Assembly (NCBI GenBank): GCA_900548775.1
Contig: URLM01000021.1
Span: 1-30,674, forward strand
From: an uncultured Olsenella sp.
GTDB taxonomy: Bacteria; Actinomycetota; Coriobacteriia; Coriobacteriales; Atopobiaceae
Length of the DNA stretch: 30,674 bases
Direction: 5' to 3'
This document shows, one piece after another, positions 7,658 to 15,782 of this stretch. Each line of letters starts with the position of its first letter. Position 1 is the stretch's first letter. Both the position numbers and the translations under genes were made by a program. Below the pieces are notes generated by a model. The model was given only the letters and a program-made list of their open reading frames with translations. It was not told the DNA's origin and ran no database searches.

Positions 7658-7957
7658 CTACTCTTCGGAGAGGTCTGCGGTGTAGTCGAGCAGTCGCTCG
7701 CCCGTGTTCATGTCGTAGAGCTCGACGGTGCCCGTGAGCACGTCGACGTACTGGTAGGACTGGCGCGCCTTGCGCCCGCGACGCTCCTCGACCTCGATCA
7801 CAAAGAGGGACGGGTGCACGTGAACCAGGGTTCCCGCGCGCTCGACGATGCGCGAGCGCCCCATGTTTGCGCGAACCTTCACGCGCTGGCCCTCCAGGGC
7901 CTTAAGCTCGTCGCGAATCTGATCGATGCGGTTGACTGGCGGAATGTCGTTCTCCAT
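7658..7957 (-). CDS. veg: Veg family protein
   Basis: 99 aa. Small cytoplasmic beta-barrel-like protein of the Veg family (DUF1021); in Bacillus subtilis Veg stimulates biofilm gene expression, but its biochemical role is unclear. The stretch QIRDELKALEGQRVKVRANMGR, followed by a beta-rich C-terminal half, is typical, and the gene sits directly before ispE as in Bacillus. The ATG at 7957 has GGGAG five bases upstream; a longer frame reaching 8032 lacks a site. The extra C-terminal tail (LLDYTADLSEE) is slightly longer than I expect for the family. Confidence 0.85.
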   Translation of the reverse strand: MENDIPPVNRIDQIRDELKALEGQRVKVRANMGRSRIVERAGTLVHVHPSLFVIEVEERRGRKARQSYQYVDVLTGTVELYDMNTGERLLDYTADLSEE

Positions 7958-8114
7958 GAGACTCCCAACAGGGCCATGGTTGGCCCGAGCTTTGAATACA
8001 CGAATTGTAATCATACCCCGCCATAACAGCATTCCCGCAGCTGGGAAACGAATAGCACGGCAAGACCACGGGTTTGGGCCTGCAGACCAGCTCCACCGCC
8101 ACAGTCACGGGTGC

Positions 8115-8120
8115 TACACT
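8115..8120 (+). promoter_or_regulatory. Possible extended -10 for the M24 peptidase gene
   Basis: TGC followed by TACACT about 30 bp before the ATG at 8150. The -35 position is poor; the TGN extension may compensate. Confidence 0.4.
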
Positions 8121-8149
8121 TCCGGCGTCAACGGACAAAGGAGGACGCG

Positions 8150-9226
8150 ATGGACGAGACGAGAAGGGCCCGGGTGATTGGCAACCTGCGTGACATGGGG
8201 CTTACGCAGGCGCTTATCTCGGACCCCATGGCAATCTACTATCTCACTGGCTACTACACCGAACCCTACGAGCGCTTCCTCGCGCTCTACCTCAACTCCG
8301 AGGGTTCCTCCACGCTCTTCGCGAACCGTCTCTTCCCCGATGCCTCGGCCGCCTGCGCTGATGTCAAAACATTCGACGACACCGAGGACCCCGTGCCTCT
8401 GGTCGCAGCGGTCACAGACCACGACGCACCCCTCGGAGTCGACAAGAAGCTCGCGGCGCGCTGGCTGGTTCCGCTCCAGGAGGCCGGCGCCGCATCCGCG
8501 TTCAAGCTGGGGTCCACGGCTGTGGACGATTCGCGCTCCGTCAAGACGCCGGAGGAGCAGGAGCTCATGCGCGCGGCATCCCGCACCAACGACAAGGCCA
8601 TGGGGTGGCTCGTCGCGCAAATTCACGAGGGCGTGACGGAGCAGGAGATTGCAAGCGGGCTTCTCGACGTCTACCGCTCGTTCGGGGCGCAGGACCACTC
8701 GTTTGCGCCCATCGTAAGCTTTGGCGCAAACGCCGCAGATCCGCACCACTCCCCGGACGGAACCGTCCTCGCCAAGGGAGGCGTGGTCCTCTTCGACGTG
8801 GGCTGCAGGCAGGACATGTACTGCTCGGACATGACGCGCTCTTTCTTCTACGGCGAGCCCAGCGAGCACCAGCGCGCGGTCTACGAGTGCGTCCGTCGCG
8901 CGAACGAGGCGGCCGAGGGCATCGTGCGGCCGGGAGTCACGTTTGCCGAGATAGACCGGGCTGCGCGCTCCGTGATAGAGGACGCCGGCTGGGGGCAGTA
9001 CTTCACGCACCGTCTGGGTCATCAGATTGGCCTCGAGGACCACGAGCCCGGCGACGTGTCTTCTGCGCATCACGAGCCCGTGCGTCCCGGGCAGTGCTTC
9101 TCCATCGAGCCCGGCATCTACCTGCCGGGCGACGTGGGCGTGCGCATCGAGGACCTGGTCATCGTGACCGAGGACGGCTGCGAGGTGCTCAACTCGTATC
9201 CCAAGGGACTCACGGTGCTCAAGTAG
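8150..9226 (+). CDS. M24B metallopeptidase (Xaa-Pro aminopeptidase/dipeptidase)
   Basis: 358 aa. Cleaves N-terminal residues before proline in peptides, in the cytoplasm. It has the creatinase-like N-terminal domain (1-130) and the C-terminal pita-bread domain, with all five expected dimetal ligands: D216 (LFDVG), D227 (CSDMTRSF), H291 (HRLGHQIGL), E320 (SIEPGIY) and E334 (RIEDLVIV). The ATG at 8150 follows AAAGGAGG at ideal spacing, which overrules the longer open frame from 8111. Whether it is an aminopeptidase (PepP/YpdF type) or a prolidase (PepQ) cannot be settled from sequence alone. Divergent from veg and convergent with nagB. Confidence 0.9.
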   Translation: MDETRRARVIGNLRDMGLTQALISDPMAIYYLTGYYTEPYERFLALYLNSEGSSTLFANRLFPDASAACADVKTFDDTEDPVPLVAAVTDHDAPLGVDKKLAARWLVPLQEAGAASAFKLGSTAVDDSRSVKTPEEQELMRAASRTNDKAMGWLVAQIHEGVTEQEIASGLLDVYRSFGAQDHSFAPIVSFGANAADPHHSPDGTVLAKGGVVLFDVGCRQDMYCSDMTRSFFYGEPSEHQRAVYECVRRANEAAEGIVRPGVTFAEIDRAARSVIEDAGWGQYFTHRLGHQIGLEDHEPGDVSSAHHEPVRPGQCFSIEPGIYLPGDVGVRIEDLVIVTEDGCEVLNSYPKGLTVLK

Positions 9227-9314
9227 GCCACCGACTTCGCCGCCCGCAATGGCTCCACACGGACCAGCGCCATACGCACCAGCACCGCCGCACCACGCGG
9301 ACCAGCCCCGCCGC

Positions 9315-9399
9315 GCGAAGAATATCGCTTTTTCTTAAACGCCGACCGCGTTTCCGCAGGTCGGCGTTTGTCCGTTTAAGAAATGGCGATAATCTTCGC
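9315..9399. terminator. Long shared hairpin between convergent M24 peptidase gene and nagB
   Basis: Left arm 9315-9347 pairs with right arm 9359-9399. The outer about 23 bp have three mismatches, the inner 11 bp (AAACGCCGACC / GGTCGGCGTTT) are perfect, and the right arm carries an 8-base bulge. On the plus strand the inner stem is followed by GTCCGTTT, so it can end the peptidase transcript; on the minus strand it may serve nagB. It is much longer than a usual terminator. Confidence 0.65.
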
Positions 9400-9460
9400 A
9401 GGTGGCCACCAGAGAAGGGCGCCCGACATCGACGCAATCGAGGCGGGAGCGGCGCTGGGC

Positions 9461-10195
9461 CTACGCCTCGGGACAGAGGGCAAGGGCCTCCTCGTCCGCA
9501 ATCACGGTGCAGCTGGTGTGCAGCTGCAGGATGGACGCGGGGCACTGCGGGGTGACGGGTCCAAAGCACATGTCGTATACGGCTTGGGCCTTCTCGGGAC
9601 CAGACGCCAAGATGAGGATGCTGCGCGCGTACATGATGGTCTGCACGCCCATGGTGTAGGCCTGGCGCGGCACGTCGTCCGCGTTGTCGAAGAGTCGGCT
9701 GTTGGCCTGGATGGTGCTCTCGGTGAGGTTCACGCAGTGCGTGCCCTTGGAGAAGTGGTCATCCGGCTCGTTGAAGCCAATGTGGCCATTGCGACCGATG
9801 CCAAGGAGCTGCAGGTCGGGATAGCCAGCATCGTGCACCATGCGGTCGTACTCGGCGCAGGCCTCCTCCGCGTTGGGGTTTGCGCCATCGGGCACAAACG
9901 TGTTGGCAAGGTCGATGTTGATCTTGTCGAAGAAGTTCTGGCGCATGAAGTAGTGGTAGCTCTGCGGGTCCTCGTGCGTAAGGCCGCGATACTCGTCCAG
10001 GTTGTAGGTGGTGACCTGCGAGAAGTCGCAGTCGCCCTTGTGGTTCCACTCGGCAAGCTGCTCGTAGGTGCCGATGGGCGTGGTGCCCGTGGCAAGACCG
10101 AGGACGCTCGTGGGCTTGAGAATCACCTGGGCAGAGATGACGTTTGCCGCCTTGCGGCTCATGTCCCGATAGTCCTTGGTGCGAATGATTCTCAT
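9461..10195 (-). CDS. nagB: Glucosamine-6-phosphate deaminase
   Basis: 244 aa. Converts glucosamine-6-phosphate to fructose-6-phosphate and ammonia, feeding amino sugars into glycolysis. Characteristic segments are LGLATGTTPIGTYEQL (phosphate loop), YNLDEYRGL with the catalytic aspartate, and GIGRNGHIGFNEP with the catalytic histidine. The length fits the short bacterial form without the C-terminal allosteric extension. AGGAGGG lies at good spacing before the ATG at 10195. No nagA or nagE neighbour is visible, so it appears to be transcribed alone with a leader of about 160-180 bases. Confidence 0.95.
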   Translation of the reverse strand: MRIIRTKDYRDMSRKAANVISAQVILKPTSVLGLATGTTPIGTYEQLAEWNHKGDCDFSQVTTYNLDEYRGLTHEDPQSYHYFMRQNFFDKINIDLANTFVPDGANPNAEEACAEYDRMVHDAGYPDLQLLGIGRNGHIGFNEPDDHFSKGTHCVNLTESTIQANSRLFDNADDVPRQAYTMGVQTIMYARSILILASGPEKAQAVYDMCFGPVTPQCPASILQLHTSCTVIADEEALALCPEA

Positions 10196-10215
10196 GGGAA
10201 TCCCTCCTTCTGCAA

Positions 10216-10257
10216 GCGGGTGACCCCTCGCGGCACCCGCCCGTGGCAAAAGCCACG
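10216..10257 (-). other. Two adjacent hairpins in the nagB leader
   Basis: On the minus strand CGTGGC-TTTT-GCCACG (10257-10242) is followed by GCGGGTG ... CACCCGC (10240-10216), ending 21 bases before the nagB start codon, close to its ribosome site. They may influence leader folding. No known riboswitch fold is recognised. Confidence 0.4.
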
Positions 10258-10447
10258 CTTGACGTGTGCGGCCACCAGGGCGAGGTCGCTGTTGCTATGA
10301 GAAGGATCCGCCACGTCGAGGCCCCTGCCCGTCCATGGCGACCTGGGGCACGCACCCCAGACAGCCCCATTCTACATGCACGGCACGCGGCGAGAACCAC
10401 AAACACACAAGACTCCTCGAATGCAGGGCAACGCGTGCAACCCGAGG

Positions 10448-11071
10448 CTACAGCTTGCGTGCGAGGTCCTCGAGAGCGTGGAAGCGATGAGAGATGGCGT
10501 TCTTCTCGCCAGGCGTGAGCTCCGCCATCGTCTTGCCCGGAGTGTCCGCGGGCAGGAACAGCGGGTCGTAGCCAAAGCCGTGGTCGCCACGGCGCTCGTG
10601 ACCGATGGCACCCACGCAGTCGCCGTCTCCGCGCAGGACCTCGTCGCCGCGCACGAGAACCACCGTCGAGTGGAAGCGCGCACCGCGCTGGGCGTCCGGA
10701 ACGTCTGCCATGAGTCGCTCGAGCTTGTCGTTGTTGGCGTCGTCGTTGCCATGCTCGCCCGCCCAGCGCGCCGAGAAGATCCCGGGCGCGCCATCGAGCG
10801 CGTCCACGCAGAGCCCGGAGTCGTCTGCTATCGCCATGGGAAGGCCCGTCTCGGCAACAGCGGCTCGAGCCTTGATGAGGGCGTTCTCGAAGAAGTTGGC
10901 GCCGTTCTCAACCGGATCGGGAAAGTCCCCAAGCTCACCCAGGGCAACAAAGCGCACGTCGGGAAGGGACTTTGAGAGAATTGCCTCAATCTCGGTTACC
11001 TTGTGCGGGTTGCCCGTGGCCACCACCACAGTACGCGAGGGGTCAAGGCCCATGATGTCAATCTTTGCCAT
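10448..11071 (-). CDS. rdgB: XTP/dITP diphosphatase (RdgB/HAM1)
   Basis: 207 aa. Hydrolyses deaminated purine nucleotides (XTP, ITP, dITP) to monophosphates, keeping them out of DNA and RNA. Family signatures are VVATGNPHKVTEIEAIL (N-terminal nucleotide-binding), IADDSGLCVDAL (catalytic DDSG), FSARWAG and FGYDPLF. The ATG at 11071 has GAAAGGAC upstream; the short leader MAKIDIMGLDPSRT precedes the conserved core and could hold a second start at MGLD, but that lacks a site. It sits 43 bp after rph on the same strand, a pairing common in Gram-positive bacteria. Confidence 0.95.
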   Translation of the reverse strand: MAKIDIMGLDPSRTVVVATGNPHKVTEIEAILSKSLPDVRFVALGELGDFPDPVENGANFFENALIKARAAVAETGLPMAIADDSGLCVDALDGAPGIFSARWAGEHGNDDANNDKLERLMADVPDAQRGARFHSTVVLVRGDEVLRGDGDCVGAIGHERRGDHGFGYDPLFLPADTPGKTMAELTPGEKNAISHRFHALEDLARKL

Positions 11072-11114
11072 TGTCGTTGTCCTTTCGATGCGCGCGGTCC
11101 CGTCGTTGCTGGCG

Positions 11115-11858
11115 CTACGCCCCAAAGCCCGTGACCTCGCGCTGAATCTGGAGGAGCTGGTCGATGCCCTTCTGGCCAAGGTCAAGCAGGCACCCCAGCT
11201 GCTCGCGGTCGAACGTCGCACGCTCGCCGGTACCCTGGACCTCCACAATGCGGCCATCCGAGGAGCCCACGAGGTTCATGTCCACGTCCGCGTGCGAATC
11301 CTCGGGATAGTCGAGGTCGAGAAGCTCGACACCACGCACGACGCCCATCGAGATGGCGGCAACCTGCCCCGTGAGGGGAACGCGCTTGATGCGGCCCTTC
11401 TCGCGCGCGGCAACAAGCGCCTCGTAGAGCGCCACCCAGGCACCGGTGATGGATGCCGTACGGGTTCCGCCATCTGCCTGAATGACGTCGCAGTCCACGG
11501 TCACCGTGAACTCACCGAGGTGGCGAAGGTCGCACACGGCCCGCAGCGAGCGCCCCACCAGGCGCTCGATCTCCATCGAGCGGCCCTTGCGGCCCTTGTA
11601 CTCACGCGGTGTACGGCGGTTGGTAGACGCAGGGAGCATGGCATACTCCGCCGTGACCCAGCCATCCTTGCTCGCGCCGCGCCACTTGGGCACGCCGTCT
11701 GCAATGGTCGCCGCACAGAGCACGCGCGTGTCACCAAACTCGGCCAGGCACGAGCCATCGGCGTTCTTCATGATGCCGGGGGTCAGCTTGACCGGGCGCA
11801 TCTCGGCAACAGACCTGCCAAAGCTGCGCTCGGGCTGGGCATCGCTCTCCTGGGCCAT
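11115..11858 (-). CDS. rph: Ribonuclease PH
   Basis: 247 aa. Phosphorolytic 3' exoribonuclease that trims tRNA 3' tails and other RNAs. The family core is intact: FGDTRVLCAATI, the RTPREYKGRKGRSMEIERLVGRSLRA segment (arginines for RNA and phosphate binding), VDCDVIQADGGTRTASITGA, and the acidic pair DLDYPEDSHADVDMNLV. The ATG at 11858 follows GGGAG. It is first in the rph-rdgB pair and lies downstream of tRNA-Val, separated by a GC-rich hairpin. Confidence 0.96.
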   Translation of the reverse strand: MAQESDAQPERSFGRSVAEMRPVKLTPGIMKNADGSCLAEFGDTRVLCAATIADGVPKWRGASKDGWVTAEYAMLPASTNRRTPREYKGRKGRSMEIERLVGRSLRAVCDLRHLGEFTVTVDCDVIQADGGTRTASITGAWVALYEALVAAREKGRIKRVPLTGQVAAISMGVVRGVELLDLDYPEDSHADVDMNLVGSSDGRIVEVQGTGERATFDREQLGCLLDLGQKGIDQLLQIQREVTGFGA

Positions 11859-11903
11859 GGTGTCTCCCGTCTGCCGACGCTCGACCGCCGGCGCTCATGC
11901 AAC

Positions 11904-11933
11904 GGGGCCAGCCGGCTCACGCCGACCGGCCCC
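11904..11933 (-). terminator. GC-rich hairpin after tRNA-Val
   Basis: On the minus strand GGGGCCGGTCGGC pairs with GCCGGCTGGCCCC (13 bp with two G-U pairs) around a GTGA loop. The tail is T-poor (GTTGC), so termination may be partial. Confidence 0.5.
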
Positions 11934-11944
11934 GGTCTTCTCCA

Positions 11945-12020
11945 TGGTGGGCGATGACGGATTCGAACCGCCGACCTTGTGCGTGTAAGGCACCTGCGCT
12001 AGCCACTGCGCCAATCGCCC
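11945..12020 (-). tRNA. tRNA-Val (anticodon TAC)
   Basis: 76 nt with encoded CCA. Acceptor GGGCGAT pairs with ATCGCCC. Anticodon loop CTTACAC gives TAC. The outermost anticodon-stem pair appears to be a G-A mismatch; the T arm GGTTCGAATCC is normal. Confidence 0.94.
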
Positions 12021-12030
12021 GTGCTAAGCG

Positions 12031-12039
12031 AGTGTACCA
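12031..12039 (-). promoter_or_regulatory. Extended -10 of tRNA-Val
   Basis: On the minus strand TGG then TACACT, ten bases before the mature tRNA 5' end. Confidence 0.5.
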
Positions 12040-12137
12040 CGGACATCCAAAATGAGCGCGCCCGGTTGACATTCCCGTTGGTCTACGGGCTTGTCGCGTA
12101 AGCGGGCGTCGTGCTGAGAAGAAAGCGCCATCCCGCC

Positions 12138-12153
12138 TGCTATACTTGGCGCC
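12138..12153 (+). promoter_or_regulatory. Extended -10 promoter giving a leaderless murE mRNA
   Basis: TGC followed by TATACT (12141-12146) ends exactly seven bases before the murE ATG. The expected transcription start therefore falls at the A of the start codon or one base before it. There is no Shine-Dalgarno sequence in front of the ATG. Confidence 0.6.
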
Positions 12154-13698
12154 ATGAATACTACACTTGCATCTCTCGCCCGGCTCCTCGACCACGAGGG
12201 GCTGCTGGCCGCCACAGCAAACATCACCGCCGAGAAGGGCGCCACGCCTGTCACAGGGGTCGACTGCGACTCTCGCGTCGTTGTGCCCGGCCACACCTTC
12301 GTGTGCAAGGGCGCCGCCTTCAAGCCGGCATACCTCGTCTCGGCGCTCGAGAAGGGAGCCGTGGCCTACCTCTGCGACGAGAACCATGCCGCAGAGCTGG
12401 CCGCCGTTGCCCCAGGCGCTCCCGCCCTCGTCGCCTCGGACCTGCGTCGCGCCATGGCCCTCGCCTCCGCCGAGGCCTTCGGCCACCCCGACCACGACCT
12501 CACCGTCGTTGGCATCACGGGCACCAAGGGAAAGTCCACGGTCTCCTACATGCTCCGCGCGATTCTCGACGGAGACGAGCCCTACGCCCACACGGGAGTC
12601 CTGGGTTCCATCGAGACATACGACGGCATCGAGCGCGAGGAGAGCCACAACACCACCCCGGAGTCCCCGGACCTCTGGCGCCACCTCGCCAACGCCCGCA
12701 AGGCAGGCCTTGCCTACATGGACATGGAGGTCTCGAGCCAGGCGCTCAAGTACGACCGCGTCTTGGGCTTGGGCCTTGCCGTTGCCTGCTTCCTGAACAT
12801 TGGGCGAGACCACATCTCCCCCGTCGAGCACCCCAACTTCGAGGACTACTTCCAGAGCAAGCTCCGCATCTTTGACCAGGCGCGCGTTGCCGTGGTGAAC
12901 CTCGACTCCGACGAAATCGAGACCATCCTCGAGCACGCCCGACGCTGCAAGCGCGTGGTGACCTTCTCCGCCAAGGACCGCTCGGCGGACGTCTGGGCAT
13001 CGGATATCCAGAGCGCCTATGGAACCGTGTCCTTCACCGCGCACACGCCAAGCTGGGAGGGGTCGATCTGCCTGGGCATGCCCGGCCTCTTCAACGTGGA
13101 CAACGCGCTTGCCACCATCGCCATCTGCGAGGTGCTCGGCATCGCGAACGACAGGATTCCCGAGCCCCTCTCCCGCGCGCGCGTTCCCGGCCGCATGGAG
13201 CTTCTTCCCAGCCCGGGCACCAAGGTCGTGGCCCTTGTCGACTACGCCCACAACAAGCTCTCCTACCAGCGCTTCTTCCCCTCGGTGAAGGAGGAGTTCC
13301 CGGGGTATCGCATTATCGCCGTCTTTGGCGCCCCCGGTGGCAAGGCCTACGAGCGACGCCGTGAGCTTCCCCAGGAGGCGGCCAAGTACGCCGACCACAT
13401 CATCTACACCGAGGAGGACCCGGCAAACGACCCTGTGGAAGAGATCTGCCAGCAGATGGCGGACGCCACGCCCGAAGGCACCTCCTACGAAGTGATCATC
13501 GATCGCGAGGAGGCTATTCGTCGCGCCGTCCAGCTGGGGTACGAGGGCGAGGGCCCGGCGATTCTCTGCCTGCTGGCCAAGGGTGACGAGACCCGCCAGC
13601 ACGAGGGCAACGAGTTTGTCCCCTGCCGCACGGATGGCGACATCTACCAGGAGGCCGTTCGCAACTGGCACGCCGCGCACCCCGAGGCGGACGTGTAG
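12154..13698 (+). CDS. murE: UDP-MurNAc-tripeptide synthetase (MurE ligase)
   Basis: 514 aa. Adds the third-position diamino acid to UDP-MurNAc-L-Ala-D-Glu during peptidoglycan precursor synthesis, using ATP. Mur ligase domains in order are: UDP-binding N-terminal domain (1-110), ATP-binding central domain with P-loop GITGTKGKST (120-129), and C-terminal domain from about 345 (FGAPGGKAYERRRELPQEA). Where diaminopimelate enzymes have DNPR, this one reads EEDPA (420-424), closer to the DNPA of lysine-adding Staphylococcus MurE; lysine or ornithine is therefore likelier than diaminopimelate. The gene stands alone rather than in a division/cell-wall cluster. It has no ribosome site and appears leaderless. 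Confidence 0.92.
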   Translation: MNTTLASLARLLDHEGLLAATANITAEKGATPVTGVDCDSRVVVPGHTFVCKGAAFKPAYLVSALEKGAVAYLCDENHAAELAAVAPGAPALVASDLRRAMALASAEAFGHPDHDLTVVGITGTKGKSTVSYMLRAILDGDEPYAHTGVLGSIETYDGIEREESHNTTPESPDLWRHLANARKAGLAYMDMEVSSQALKYDRVLGLGLAVACFLNIGRDHISPVEHPNFEDYFQSKLRIFDQARVAVVNLDSDEIETILEHARRCKRVVTFSAKDRSADVWASDIQSAYGTVSFTAHTPSWEGSICLGMPGLFNVDNALATIAICEVLGIANDRIPEPLSRARVPGRMELLPSPGTKVVALVDYAHNKLSYQRFFPSVKEEFPGYRIIAVFGAPGGKAYERRRELPQEAAKYADHIIYTEEDPANDPVEEICQQMADATPEGTSYEVIIDREEAIRRAVQLGYEGEGPAILCLLAKGDETRQHEGNEFVPCRTDGDIYQEAVRNWHAAHPEADV

Positions 13699-13726
13699 TT
13701 CCCGCCCCGTTCAACGGAAACCGACA

Positions 13727-13765
13727 AGCCCGGGCACCCCACAATGGGATGTCCGGGCTTTCTTC
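13727..13765 (+). terminator. murE terminator
   Basis: A 15-bp stem beginning AGCCCGGGCA and ending TGTCCGGGCT (one G-T pair, one mismatch, 3-base loop), followed by TTCTTCT on the plus strand. It lies between convergent murE and deoD. Confidence 0.85.
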
Positions 13766-13794
13766 TCGGCAACGCAAAGGGCGTGATCGGCAGA

Positions 13795-14514
13795 CTACTC
13801 CGGAAGCGCGAGACTCAGTGCGACCTCCATCATCTGCGTAAGGCTCTCCTGGCGCTCCTCGGCGGTAAGCGCCTCTCCGCGAGAGACAACGTCCGTCACC
13901 GTGAGCACCGTGAGTGCGCGCTTGTGAGTCCGCATCGCGTTAAGGTAGAGCGCCGCAGACTCCATCTCGACGGCAAGGACACCCATCTTTGCCCAGCGGT
14001 GCTCCGCCTCTGGGTCGTCGTTGTAGAAGACGTCCGACGAGAGCACGTTGCCCACGCGCGTGGGGTACCCGAGCCGTGTGCCCGCGGCTGCGGCACGGCT
14101 GAGCAGGTCAAAGTCTGCGATGGGCGCAATCGTTCCCGGAACGTTGAACTGGTGGGCGTAGTTTGAATCGGTGCAGGCACCCATGCCGAGGACGATGTCG
14201 CGCAGGCGCACGTCCGGGGCCACACCGCCCGCCGTGCCGATGCGCACGATCGACTCGACACCGTAGAAGTTGAAGAGCTCGTACGAATAGATGCCGATGG
14301 ACGGCATGCCCATGCCGCTGCCCATCACCGAGACGGGAACTCCCTGGTAAGTGCCGGTATAGCCCAGCATGTTACGGACGCCGTTGAACTGCTCAGCATT
14401 CTCGAGGTAGGTCTCGGCAAGGCGCTTTGCGCGCAGAGGGTCTCCCGGCATGAGGACGAACGGGGCAACCTGCCCCTCGAGGGCCTCGTTATGCGGAGTG
14501 GGGGTCTGTGACAT
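13795..14514 (-). CDS. deoD: Purine-nucleoside phosphorylase, DeoD type
   Basis: 239 aa. Phosphorolyses purine (deoxy)ribonucleosides to base plus (deoxy)ribose-1-phosphate. Hexameric DeoD-type signatures are FVLMPGDPLRAKRLA, GSGMGMPSIGIYSYELF, RIGTAGGV, AVEMESAALY and the catalytic aspartate region LTVTDVVSRGE. The ATG at 14514 follows the deoB stop immediately, and its ribosome site (TGGAGG) is embedded in the end of deoB, so the two are translationally coupled. It is last in a deoC-deoB-deoD operon and provides the deoxyribose-1-phosphate used by DeoB. Confidence 0.96.
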   Translation of the reverse strand: MSQTPTPHNEALEGQVAPFVLMPGDPLRAKRLAETYLENAEQFNGVRNMLGYTGTYQGVPVSVMGSGMGMPSIGIYSYELFNFYGVESIVRIGTAGGVAPDVRLRDIVLGMGACTDSNYAHQFNVPGTIAPIADFDLLSRAAAAGTRLGYPTRVGNVLSSDVFYNDDPEAEHRWAKMGVLAVEMESAALYLNAMRTHKRALTVLTVTDVVSRGEALTAEERQESLTQMMEVALSLALPE

Positions 14515-14516
14515 GG

Positions 14517-15707
14517 CTATGCCTCCAGAATCTGGTCGAGGTGAGAGGTTCCGTTGGGAAGCGCGGGTGCGCCGAGATAGTCGAGGACCGTCGCCGAGAC
14601 GTCCGCAAACGTGGGACGCGTGCCAAGGTCGATGCCCGCGCGCACGCGGGGCCCGCACACGAGCCAGGGGACGTACTCGCGGGAGTGGTCAGTGGAGGGG
14701 GTCACGGGGTCGCAGCCGTGGTCGGCGGTAATCATGAGCAGGTCGTCATCGCGCAGGCCGGCAATGATGCGCGGAAGCTGGCTGTCGAAGTAGCTGAGGG
14801 CGCGGGCATAGCCAGGAGCGTCGTTGCGGTGACCGTAGATCATGTCAAAGTCCACGAGGTTGGTATAGCAGAGGCCGGTGAAGTCTCGGTCGGTCGCCTC
14901 GACCGTGCGCTCGATGCCCTCCTCGTTTCCCGAGGTAAAGACGTGGTCGGTGATGCCACGATGAGCGAAGATGTCATAGATCTTGCCAATGGAGAGCACG
15001 TCCTGGCCGGCGTCCTTGAGCACGTCGAGCATCGTGGTACCGGTGGGCTCAAGCGAGAAGTCGTGCCTGCGCGGGGTGCGCACGAAGTTTGGCCACTCGC
15101 CCGTATAGGGGCGCGCTATGACACGGGCGACACCATGCTCGCCCACGAGGATCTTGCGCGCGATGCGGCAGTACTCGTAGAGCTGCTCGGGCGAGACCAT
15201 GTCCTCGTGCGCCGCAATCTGGAAGACGCTGTCGGCCGAGGTGTAGACGATGAGCTTGCCGGTCTCGAGCTGCTCGCGACCGTAATCCTGGATGACCTGC
15301 GTGCCGGAGTACGGCTTGTTGCAGAGCACGCCGCGGCCGGTCTGGCGGGTGAACTCATCCAGGACCTCCTTGGGAAAGCCGTTGGGATACGTGGGGAAGC
15401 GCTTGGGCGAGATGACGCCGGCCATCTCCCAGTGCCCAACCGTGGTGTCCTTGCCGGCCGATGCCTCACGAAGGCGGGCAAATGCACCGGTGGGAGACGC
15501 AACCGGCGCAAGGTCTACGCCATAGGGAGACTCGAGTGCCCCCTCGATGTTGAGAAGGCCGAGCGACGCCATATTGGGGACCTTCAGATCGCCCGTTGTG
15601 GCGCAGGCGCACAGGGTGTTGCTCCCCTCGTCGCCCCACTCCGCTGCATCCGGCTCGGCACCAATGCCAAAGCTGTCCAGTACGATGAGAAACACACGCC
15701 TTCCCAT
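14517..15707 (-). CDS. deoB: Phosphopentomutase
   Basis: 396 aa, normal for DeoB. Interconverts (deoxy)ribose-1-phosphate and -5-phosphate. It belongs to the alkaline-phosphatase superfamily, with metal sites at VLDSFGIGAEPDA (N-terminal), GKDTTVGHWEMAG (the phosphorylated threonine) and MITADHGCDPVTPSTDHSRE (C-terminal). The start at 15707 follows GGGAGG. It lies between deoC, which uses its product deoxyribose-5-phosphate, and deoD, which supplies its substrate. Confidence 0.97.
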   Translation of the reverse strand: MGRRVFLIVLDSFGIGAEPDAAEWGDEGSNTLCACATTGDLKVPNMASLGLLNIEGALESPYGVDLAPVASPTGAFARLREASAGKDTTVGHWEMAGVISPKRFPTYPNGFPKEVLDEFTRQTGRGVLCNKPYSGTQVIQDYGREQLETGKLIVYTSADSVFQIAAHEDMVSPEQLYEYCRIARKILVGEHGVARVIARPYTGEWPNFVRTPRRHDFSLEPTGTTMLDVLKDAGQDVLSIGKIYDIFAHRGITDHVFTSGNEEGIERTVEATDRDFTGLCYTNLVDFDMIYGHRNDAPGYARALSYFDSQLPRIIAGLRDDDLLMITADHGCDPVTPSTDHSREYVPWLVCGPRVRAGIDLGTRPTFADVSATVLDYLGAPALPNGTSHLDQILEA

Positions 15708-15782
15708 GCGACCTCCCTACGCGTGCCGGTGCCACGACGGCCCGGCCAAACCCCTTACGACAACCCAGACGAGCCGACCGTG

